From positions 1 to 7,903 of the forward strand of contig JACDBE010000377.1 in the NCBI GenBank assembly GCA_013695075.1: DNA of 7,903 bases, given 5' to 3'. Under the pieces are notes generated by a model. It searched no databases, was not told the DNA's origin, and saw nothing but the letters and a program-made list of their open reading frames with translations. The stretch is from Acidimicrobiia bacterium. GTDB taxonomy: Bacteria > Actinomycetota > Acidimicrobiia > Spongiisociales > UBA5794. Of this stretch, positions 1 to 6,033 are shown in pieces; position 1 is the stretch's first letter, and each line of letters opens with the position of its first letter. The position numbers were made by a program, and so were the translations under genes.

Positions 1-395
1 CCAACCCCATCCGCTCCTCGAACTTCGTCGCCGCCTACCTGGTGCGCACCCCGCTGCGCACCTACCCGGTGAACCCCGCCGCCGACGAGGTGCTCGGGTT
101 CAGGTCCTACCCGACGCTGGCGGACCTGCCCGAGCCGCCCGACATCGTCGACGTGTTCCGCCGCCACGAAGCCATCCCCGGGGTCGTCGACGAGGCCATC
201 GCCGTTGGGGCCAAGGTGGTGTGGTTCCAGCTGGGGCTGCGCCACGACCAGGCGGCACGGCGGGCCATGGAAGCCGGGCTGAAGGTGGTCCAGGACCGCT
301 GCCTCAAGATCGAGCACGCCCGCTTCGCCGGCGGGCTCCATCTGGGAGGGTTCGACACCGGGTTGATCAGCTCCCGCCGCCGCCGTCCCCTATGA
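1..395 (+). CDS. CoA-binding domain protein, YccU type (5' end outside window)
   Basis: This is the C-terminal part of a small Rossmann-fold protein of the CoA_binding_2 (YccU-like) family. The frame is open to the left edge from base 3 and begins NPIRSSNFVAAYL, which matches the family's conserved segment just after the first nucleotide-binding strand. The true start is therefore upstream, with perhaps 20-50 residues missing, and the GTG at 42 is an internal codon. Family hallmarks follow in order: YPVNP, LADLPEPPDIVDVFRR, GAKVVWFQLG, and a C-terminal VVQDRC-KIEHAR segment. The tail GGFDTGLISSRRR is also typical of an actinobacterial subgroup. Family members bind coenzyme A in the cytoplasm, but their physiological role is mostly unknown. 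The gene is separated from the downstream pentose phosphate genes by 187 nt with hairpins, so it is probably a separate transcription unit. Confidence 0.9.
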   Translation, partial: NPIRSSNFVAAYLVRTPLRTYPVNPAADEVLGFRSYPTLADLPEPPDIVDVFRRHEAIPGVVDEAIAVGAKVVWFQLGLRHDQAARRAMEAGLKVVQDRCLKIEHARFAGGLHLGGFDTGLISSRRRRPL

Positions 396-400
396 CCATA

Positions 401-428
401 GGAGGTGCGCCAATAGGGGCCCACCTTC
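401..428 (+). terminator. Hairpin just after the CoA-binding gene, possible terminator
   Basis: Bases 401-411 pair with 418-428 around the loop AATAGG. The core is AGGTG with CACCT and GCC with GGC, with one C-C mismatch and one G-T wobble. It begins 5 nt after the stop codon. There is no T-run behind it, which is common for terminators of high-GC actinobacteria but leaves the call uncertain. Confidence 0.35.
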
Positions 429-473
429 TGCGGTCGTCGCATTCGGCTCTTCGGCTGACGCCTCATCGCGGTG

Positions 474-498
474 CGGTTGGGGGCCCCAGCCCCAACCG
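474..498 (+). repeat. Perfect 9-bp inverted repeat (hairpin 1 of a tandem pair)
   Basis: CGGTTGGGG at 474-482 is exactly complementary to CCCCAACCG at 490-498, with a 7-nt loop GCCCCAG. It lies about 85 nt upstream of the 6-phosphogluconate dehydrogenase start and is followed after two bases by a second, stronger hairpin. It could be a terminator element, a dispersed palindromic repeat, or part of an RNA leader. The sequence alone does not decide. Confidence 0.6.
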
Positions 499-500
499 CC

Positions 501-525
501 GGAGCTGCGCCGTCGGCGCAGCTCC
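501..525 (+). repeat. Perfect 11-bp inverted repeat (hairpin 2 of a tandem pair)
   Basis: GGAGCTGCGCC at 501-511 is exactly complementary to GGCGCAGCTCC at 515-525, leaving only the triloop GTC. This is the strongest hairpin in the window. The copy of TTGGGGGCC that directly follows it (526-534) repeats the TTGGGGGCC at 477-485 inside hairpin 1. No T-run follows. Perfect GC-rich palindromes of this kind in a gap are often dispersed REP-like elements or intrinsic terminators. Confidence 0.6.
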
Positions 526-555
526 TTGGGGGCCGCCTCCGACCCGCGGTAGCGT
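526..555 (+). promoter_or_regulatory. Candidate promoter of the 6PGDH-zwf operon
   Basis: TTGGGG (526-531) and TAGCGT (550-555) are spaced by 18 nt and resemble an actinobacterial TTGnnn / TAnnnT promoter. The predicted transcript would start near 562 and carry a leader of about 21 nt containing the ribosome binding site AGGAAGGA (569-576). If so, the two perfect hairpins lie upstream of the transcript start, and the -35 directly abuts hairpin 2. Only the -10 pattern is reasonably good, so the call is tentative. Confidence 0.35.
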
Positions 556-582
556 GCGGGACGGCGCGAGGAAGGAATCTGC

Positions 583-1490
<908 letters not shown>

Positions 1491-1491
<1 letters not shown>

Positions 1492-2945
1492 TGGACCGGA
1501 TCGAACACCACCTGTTCGTCATCTTCGGGGCCACTGGGGACCTGACCAAGCGCAAGCTGCTCCCGGCGTTGTATCGGGTGATGAACGAGAACGAGGTGGC
1601 CGACCGCTGCGTCGTCCTCGGGGTATCTCCCGGCCGGCTCGACGACGACGGCTTCCGTCGACTGTGCCGTCAGGCGCTCACCGAGGCCGGGATCGCCGAC
1701 ACCGGGACCGACAGGTGGGCCGAGGAGCGCATCTTCCACCAGTTCGTCGATCGTGACGCCCCCCTCGATGAGCTCCGCCACCGCATCGAGCAGATCGAAG
1801 CGCAGTGCGGTCTGCCGGGCAACCGGGCCTTCTACTTGGCGCTGCCCCCGCCCGCCTTCCCAGGCGTCGTCACCGCCCTGGACCATGCCGGACTCGATCA
1901 GGCTCCAGGGTGGGCCCGCCTGGTCATCGAAAAGCCGTTCGGGTCCGACCTGGAGTCGGCCCGGGCCCTCAATCAGTTGGTCCACGCCCACTTCGACGAA
2001 TCGCAGGTCTACCGCATCGACCACTACCTGGGCAAGGAGAGCGTGCAGAACCTGCTCACCTTCCGGTTCACCAACCCCATCTTCGAGACCACGTGGACCC
2101 GGGACCGCCTCGACTCGGTGGAGATCACCGTCGCCGAGGACCTCGGTGTGGAGACCCGCGGCGGTTACTACGACGGGGCCGGCGTGCTGCGCGACATGAT
2201 GCAGAACCATCTCACCCAGCTGCTGACGCTGGTGGCGATGGAGGCGCCCAGCTCGTTCACCGCGGATGCCATCCGCCAGGAAAAGGTCCAGGTATTGGAG
2301 TCGATGCGGTCGATCGATCCCGCGGCTGTGGTCCTGGGGCAGTACACCGCAGGCAGCGTGGACGGGGCGGCGTCGGTGGGCTACCTCGACGAAGACAAGG
2401 TCGCCACCCAGTCCCGCACCGCCACCTTCGCCGCGGTGCGGGTCAACGTCCACAACTGGCGGTGGGAAGGCGTTCCCTTCTACCTGCGCACCGGCAAGCG
2501 GCTCGCCGAGCGGACCACCCAGATCGCCATCACCTATAAGAAGCCGCCGGTGTGCATCTTCCACGGCATCGCCGACGACTGCCCCATCAGCCCCAACGTT
2601 CTGGTGCTGACCATGCAGCCCCACGAAGGGTTCGAGGTCCGCTTCGAACTCAAGGAACCGGGGACGGCCCGGGTGGTCACCCAGCCGATGTCGTTCGACT
2701 ACGCCGACCGCTTTCCGCAACTCCCCTCCGCCTATCAGACCCTGCTGCTGGACGTAATCATCGGTGACCAGACCCTGTTCGTGCGCGCCGACGAGGTGGA
2801 GGCGAGCTGGAACCTGTGGACGCCGCTCCTGGAACGCGACGACATCGCGGTCCATCCCTATCCGGCCGGTTCGTGGGGTCCCCCGGCCGCCAACGACCTG
2901 CTCACCACCGGCGACGACCGGTGGACAATGCGAATGCGGTGGTAG
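1491..2945 (+). CDS. zwf: Glucose-6-phosphate 1-dehydrogenase
   Basis: Oxidises glucose-6-phosphate to 6-phosphogluconolactone with reduction of NAD(P), the entry step of the oxidative pentose phosphate and Entner-Doudoroff routes. The protein has 484 residues, a normal length. The coenzyme-binding motif GATGDLTKRKL is at 13-23 and EKPFG at 147-151. The signature RIDHYLGKE is at 175-183, with substrate-binding His178 and Lys182. RDMMQNH (234-240) ends in His240, the expected catalytic base; His178 and His240 have the same numbers as in the Leuconostoc enzyme. LRTGK (332-336) carries a further conserved lysine. The ATG at 1491 overlaps the upstream stop by one base and is preceded by GAGAGGG. 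The frame stays open far upstream into the preceding gene, but only this start gives the family's N-terminus. No 6-phosphogluconolactonase gene is adjacent. Confidence 0.97.
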
Positions 2946-3021
2946 CCCGGGTCACTCAACCGTGACTGGGACGGGTCTCAGGCGGCGCTGATCCAGACGC
3001 AGGGACCGGTCGTCTGCCCGT

Positions 3022-3046
3022 GTGGCATGGCAGGCGATGCCGCCAC
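3022..3046 (+). terminator. Hairpin after zwf, possible terminator
   Basis: GTGGC (3022-3026) pairs with GCCAC (3042-3046), and GGCA (3029-3032) pairs with TGCC (3038-3041). This gives nine base pairs with a two-base bulge and a five-base loop GGCGA. It sits 76 nt after the zwf stop with no T-run. A weaker five-bp hairpin (GTCAC 2951-2955 with GTGAC 2962-2966) lies closer to the stop. One of these may end the operon, but it could equally be a regulatory structure before the sigma factor. Confidence 0.3.
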
Positions 3047-3051
3047 GGCCC

Positions 3052-3079
3052 GAACCGGTCGCTAGCCCCCGTGCGTAAC
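3052..3079 (+). promoter_or_regulatory. Candidate ECF-type promoter of the sigma/anti-sigma operon
   Basis: GAAC (3052-3055) and CGTAAC (3074-3079), separated by 18 nt, resemble the AAC ... CGT pattern recognised by many ECF sigma factors, which often transcribe their own operon. The predicted transcript would begin around 3086 and leave a leader of about 33 nt before the ATG at 3119. The -35 element overlaps the second copy of ACCGGTCG (3005-3012 and 3054-3061), so that repeat could be an operator. This is pattern matching only. Confidence 0.3.
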
Positions 3080-3118
3080 TAAGTTGACATGTATGCAACC
3101 GCTCCTCCCCGGGTTGTC

Positions 3119-3658
3119 ATGGTGACCACCGACTCCGATCTGGTGGCCCGGTTCGTCAGCGGCGACCCCGGTGCGGTCGGCGACCTCTACCGCCGCTACG
3201 CACGACCCATGTATACCCTCGCCCTCCGCTCCCTGGGTGATCGTGGCCTGGCCGAGGAGGCGGTGCAGCAGTCCTTTCTCCAGGCGTGGCGGGCCGCCGG
3301 CCGCTTCGACCCCGCCCGCGACGTCGCCCCGTGGCTGTTCACCATCACCAAGCGGGTGGCCGTCGATCTGTACCGCCGGGAGCGCCGCCACCGCAACCAC
3401 AGCGTGATCGACGACCGGGCGGCCGACACTCCTACAGACCTGGAGACGGCGTGGACCGCATGGGAGGTGCGCCGCGCCCTCGACGAAATGCCGGCCGACG
3501 AGCGGCTCATCGTCGAGGTCACCCACTTTCTCGGCCTCACCCATGAGCAGGCTGCCGCCCGGCTCGGCATCCCCATTGGTACCGTCAAGTCGCGCTCCCA
3601 TCGGGCCCACCGCCGGCTGGCGGCGCTGCTGCTCCACCTCCAGGAGGCGAGCGCATGA
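3119..3658 (+). CDS. RNA polymerase sigma factor, ECF (sigma-70 family)
   Basis: An ECF sigma factor of 179 residues that directs RNA polymerase to a stress- or signal-responsive regulon. Region 2 spans roughly 17-90 (LYRRYARPMYTLALRSLGD, AEEAVQQSFLQAW, PWLFTITKRVAVDLYRRERR), including the core-binding and -10 recognition helices. A short linker follows, then region 4 (about 117-170) with a helix-turn-helix at THEQAAARLGIPIGTVKSR. Architecture and partner fit the SigK-like groups associated with RskA-type anti-sigma factors. An in-frame ATG at 3089 would add ten residues, but codons 3089-3118 have many A/T third positions, unlike the rest of the gene, and do not resemble a sigma N-terminus. 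I therefore prefer ATG 3119 (GTG 3122 is also possible). No clear Shine-Dalgarno sequence precedes either. Its stop overlaps the anti-sigma start (ATGA). Confidence 0.93.
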   Translation: MVTTDSDLVARFVSGDPGAVGDLYRRYARPMYTLALRSLGDRGLAEEAVQQSFLQAWRAAGRFDPARDVAPWLFTITKRVAVDLYRRERRHRNHSVIDDRAADTPTDLETAWTAWEVRRALDEMPADERLIVEVTHFLGLTHEQAAARLGIPIGTVKSRSHRAHRRLAALLLHLQEASA

Positions 3659-4422
3659 GGTGCGACGAGTACCGTGCCGCCCGGCTCGGCGGCGACCGCG
3701 GCCCCGAGGTGGAGGGCCACCGCACCGGGTGTCCGGCATGTGCCGCCAGCGCGGGTGAGCTACGCCGGGTCGACGGGCTGCTGGCATCGGCGGCAACCTG
3801 GGCGGAGCCGCCACCCGACCTCGAGGACCGGGTCCAGGCTGCCATCGCCGAGGTGCGCCACGTCGAGCATGTGGTCACCGTGCCCGAGCCGGGGAACGGC
3901 TCCGGGATCGCTGCCGGCCCTGATGGCGTCGCCGATCCGGCTGCTCCGCCGGGATCCCAGACCGAGCCTGTGGTCGAACCGCCGGTGCTGCTGCGGCCGG
4001 CGATGGCCCGGCCCCGACCGAGCCGCCGCTGGCTGGCCTGGGTGGCCGCTGCTGCCGTCGCCGCCGTGGTCGCCGTCTCCATCCTGCGCTCGACGGAGCC
4101 GGATTGGGAGGTGGCGCTGGCCGGCGAGGGACCGGCCCCACAGGCCACTGCCACCGTCCTCGGCTGGGCAACCGATGCCGGCACCCGGATGAGGATCGAT
4201 GCCGTCGACCTCCCCGTCGCCCCCGACGGCTTCGTCTACGAGCTGTGGCTGAGCAACGGCGATACGCACCTGTCGGCGGGTTCCTTCCGCGCGGCGAGCG
4301 GCATCGACCTGTGGATCGGTGTCAGCCGGCGCGACTTCCCCCGAGTCTGGGTCACCATGGAGCCGGTCGACGCCGATGCCACCGTCAACGGCGAAACGGT
4401 GCTCGACGACGTCACCTTCTGA
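3655..4422 (+). CDS. Anti-sigma factor, zinc-finger (ZAS) plus RskA-type C-terminal domain
   Basis: A single-pass membrane protein expected to hold the upstream ECF sigma factor inactive until a signal triggers its release. Its 255 residues start with a ZAS-type zinc motif: C3 and H22-x3-C26-x2-C29. A Pro/Gly/Ala-rich linker (about 75-124) precedes a transmembrane helix (about 125-144, WLAWVAAAAVAAVVAVSIL) bounded by Arg residues on the cytoplasmic side. The extracytoplasmic domain (about 150-255) has the RskA pattern: YELWLSNGDTHLSAGSF, then a beta-rich stretch ending VTMEPVDADATVNG. The expected topology is N-in, C-out. In the RskA family, release involves regulated proteolysis; whether that holds here is inference. 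The ATGA overlap with the sigma gene implies coupled translation. It is followed by a convergent membrane protein gene only 24 nt away. Confidence 0.9.
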   Translation: MRCDEYRAARLGGDRGPEVEGHRTGCPACAASAGELRRVDGLLASAATWAEPPPDLEDRVQAAIAEVRHVEHVVTVPEPGNGSGIAAGPDGVADPAAPPGSQTEPVVEPPVLLRPAMARPRPSRRWLAWVAAAAVAAVVAVSILRSTEPDWEVALAGEGPAPQATATVLGWATDAGTRMRIDAVDLPVAPDGFVYELWLSNGDTHLSAGSFRAASGIDLWIGVSRRDFPRVWVTMEPVDADATVNGETVLDDVTF

Positions 4423-4446
4423 CGGCCCGGCGCGGATCGGTTGGCG

Positions 4447-4932
4447 CTAGCGGAATATGGCAAACACCACCGTGCGCAGCACCAGATAGGCGATCCAGCC
4501 GATGATCACGGTGCCGATCGCCTTGCCGGTGGTGAAGTCCTGACCCTCCCGGATCGCCACCACCCCGGCGACCAGCGCCCAGATCGAGCCGACGAATGCC
4601 CCCACCACGGGTACCACCGACAGCGCCAGCGGGGCCTGGGCGAACCCGATCACCCGCAGCATCTGGCCGGGATCCGAATCGCCTTTGAACGCCGTCCTTC
4701 CCACGAAGTCGGTGATGAACGACCACACCACCCAGCCCACCAGCCCGGTCAGCAGCGAATACCCCATCACCTTGATAAAGGAGTGGTCGACGACGAAGGA
4801 CGTCCCGATACCACCGAGCAGGCTGACGATCGCCACCAGCAGAGCCGCCTGGCCGGTGAGGGCCTTGTCGTTCTCGGCAGCGTTGTAGAAGGCGACGTCC
4901 AGTCGGGCGGCGCGGATGGCGTTCTCGATCAC
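4447..4932 (-). CDS. YIP1-family integral membrane protein
   Basis: A 161-residue hydrophobic protein with about five membrane segments: near 27-46, 56-78, 93-108, 109-127 and 137-160. The segment GQMLRVIGFAQAPLAL followed by a glycine-rich hairpin, then WALVAGVVAIREGQDFTTGKA and a final hydrophobic helix, is the typical layout of bacterial YIP1-family (PF04893) proteins. Their function in bacteria is not established. The short N-terminus (MIENAIRAARLDVAFYN) precedes the first membrane segment and is a usual feature of this group. The start is GTG at 4932 on the minus strand, with GGGAGGG (complement of 4941-4947) eight bases upstream. It converges on the anti-sigma gene with only 24 nt between the stops and is divergent from the sulfotransferase. 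Confidence 0.85.
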   Translation of the reverse strand: MIENAIRAARLDVAFYNAAENDKALTGQAALLVAIVSLLGGIGTSFVVDHSFIKVMGYSLLTGLVGWVVWSFITDFVGRTAFKGDSDPGQMLRVIGFAQAPLALSVVPVVGAFVGSIWALVAGVVAIREGQDFTTGKAIGTVIIGWIAYLVLRTVVFAIFR

Positions 4933-5032
4933 GGCGGTGTCCCTCCCGGTGGCTGATCACGCCGCACGGCAGCGGTGGTTGGGCGGACCAATCGGACCGA
5001 GCCAGGAAAAGGAGCGCTGCCGGGCGCCGCTT

Positions 5033-5038
5033 TACACT
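5033..5038 (+). promoter_or_regulatory. -10 hexamer TACACT placed for a leaderless transcript
   Basis: TACACT fits the actinobacterial TAnnnT pattern. Exactly six bases separate it from an ATG at 5045, the spacing at which transcription would begin on the A of the start codon. No good -35 is visible 16-19 nt upstream. The M20 peptidase gene in this window has the same hexamer-to-ATG spacing. Confidence 0.45.
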
Positions 5039-5044
5039 CGATCC

Positions 5045-5077
5045 ATGATGCCTGCTACCCGGAGCGCCACCACATGA
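5045..5077 (+). CDS. Ten-codon upstream ORF overlapping the sulfotransferase start
   Basis: ATG at 5045 opens a frame of ten codons (MMPATRSATT) that stops at TGA 5075-5077. This TGA overlaps the sulfotransferase ATG in the four-base junction ATGA, which normally signals translational coupling. The ATG lies six bases after the -10-like TACACT, so the transcript would be leaderless and the ribosome would first read this short frame. GGAG (5061-5064) inside it would act as the ribosome binding site of the main gene. The peptide is too short for family assignment, and the frame could be chance. Confidence 0.35.
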   Translation: MMPATRSATT

Positions 5078-5922
5078 GGGGCAAGCGGACCGCCGATCAG
5101 GGCCCCCTCCATCCCGAGCGGGTGCAGCGGGCGCTGGCGTGGCGCTGGCGTATGGCCACGGCGGCGGGGAGGGCGCTACCCGACTTCGTGATCCTCGGCG
5201 CCCAGCGCAGCGGGACCACATCGCTGTTCGACCACCTGTCGCACCATCGCCAGATCCTGGCGCCATGGCGCAAGGAGATCCACTTCCACGACCTGCACCA
5301 CAGCCGTGGGGTCAGGTGGTACCGGGCCAACTTTCCTCTCACCCGCTTCATAGGTCCCGACCAGATCACCGGAGAGGCCACCCCCAACTACCTGGTGCAT
5401 CCCGATGCACCGCAGCGGCTGGCTCGGGTGACCCCTGAGGCCAGGCTGGTGGTGATGGTGCGCAACCCGGTGGATCGGGCCCACTCGGCATGGCGGCTGC
5501 GGTCTTTGGAGGGTCGGGAGACCGCCACCTTCGAGCAGGCGGTGCAGCGGGAGTACGAGGGCCCGATGCCGACCATCGGAGAATTTCACCAGGACCGCAA
5601 GGGTGTCGGCGACGCCCTGCGCTACCTCTACCTGGCCAAGGGCCGCTACGCCGAGCAGATCGAGCGCTGGCTGGAACACTTCCCGCCAGAGCGTCTCCTC
5701 ATCATCAAGAGCGAGGACCTGTTCTCCGATCCCGAACCGGTGCTCTCCGAACTGTGGCGCTTCCTCGGCGTCGGGCCGGGCAATGGCGCCTCGTTCCCCG
5801 CCATCAACCAGACGTCTCCGGCGCCGATCGATCCCGGTTTCCGGTCGCAGCTCGTGGCGTACTTCGAACCGCACAACCAGGCGCTGGAGGAGCTGGTAGG
5901 GCGCCCGTTCCGGTGGGAGTAG
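5074..5922 (+). CDS. PAPS-dependent sulfotransferase (NDST/carbohydrate-like)
   Basis: Expected to transfer a sulfo group from 3'-phosphoadenylyl sulfate (PAPS) to a hydroxyl or amine of a carbohydrate, lipid or small molecule in the cytoplasm. The 5'-phosphosulfate loop is LGAQRSGTTSLFDHL (41-55). WRKEIHFHD (65-73) carries the Lys-Glu pair expected at the catalytic site. The 3'-phosphate-binding motif is VVMVRNPVDRAHSAW (116-130), with Arg120 and Ser128. GRYAEQIERWLEHFPPERLL and SEDLFSDP (184-200) are typical of the heparan-sulfotransferase-like branch, and WRFLGV follows. A GTG at 4975 in frame would add 33 residues, but that stretch contains a TTA codon and relaxed codon use and overlaps the likely promoter. 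ATG 5074 has GGAG nine bases upstream and gives a normal 282-residue enzyme. No glycosyltransferase or PAPS synthesis gene is adjacent, so the acceptor is unknown. Confidence 0.9.
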   Translation: MRGKRTADQGPLHPERVQRALAWRWRMATAAGRALPDFVILGAQRSGTTSLFDHLSHHRQILAPWRKEIHFHDLHHSRGVRWYRANFPLTRFIGPDQITGEATPNYLVHPDAPQRLARVTPEARLVVMVRNPVDRAHSAWRLRSLEGRETATFEQAVQREYEGPMPTIGEFHQDRKGVGDALRYLYLAKGRYAEQIERWLEHFPPERLLIIKSEDLFSDPEPVLSELWRFLGVGPGNGASFPAINQTSPAPIDPGFRSQLVAYFEPHNQALEELVGRPFRWE

Positions 5923-5925
5923 CGC

Positions 5926-5959
5926 CAACCTTAGGTTGTTGCGGGTCGTGACGACCCGC
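5926..5959 (+). terminator. Two adjacent hairpins after the sulfotransferase gene
   Basis: The palindrome CAACCTTAGGTTG (5926-5938) begins 4 nt after the stop. It is followed by GCGGGTCG (5941-5948) paired perfectly with CGACCCGC (5952-5959) around the triloop TGA. The second hairpin is stable and well placed to end the sulfotransferase transcript before the next promoter at about 6022. It has no T-run. A further short inverted repeat, GCCC/GGGC, lies at 5990-6001. Confidence 0.45.
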
Positions 5960-6021
5960 GAGCCGCTGAAGTTGGTGAGCACCACCCTCGCCCGAGCGGG
6001 CCCGGCTGATCGCTGCCCAGG

Positions 6022-6027
6022 TAGCCT
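6022..6027 (+). promoter_or_regulatory. -10 hexamer TAGCCT of a leaderless M20 peptidase gene
   Basis: TAGCCT fits TAnnnT and ends six bases before the ATG at 6034, placing the predicted transcript start on the A of the start codon. No Shine-Dalgarno sequence occurs upstream of this ATG, in line with leaderless translation, which is common in actinobacteria. No convincing -35 element is visible. Confidence 0.5.
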
Positions 6028-6033
6028 GCCGCC

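Noticed and set aside
396..582. Possible tRNA or CRISPR-like array in the gap before gnd
   Set aside because: The hairpins do not form a cloverleaf with anticodon and TPsiC arms, and there are no regularly spaced identical repeats with unique spacers.
3084..3089. Perfect TTGACA resembling a -35 element before the sigma gene
   Set aside because: No -10-like hexamer lies 16-19 bases downstream (3105-3115 is CCCC/GGG-rich), so it is unlikely to form a promoter on the plus strand.
3089..3118. Ten-residue N-terminal extension of the sigma factor from ATG 3089
   Set aside because: Its codons use many A/T third bases (TAT, GCA, GCT, CCT, GTT), unlike the gene body, and it has no ribosome binding site. 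The sigma-like sequence begins after ATG 3119.
4975..5073. N-terminal extension of the sulfotransferase from GTG 4975
   Set aside because: It contains a TTA codon, lacks family similarity and overlaps the likely promoter. ATG 5074 has a suitable GGAG.
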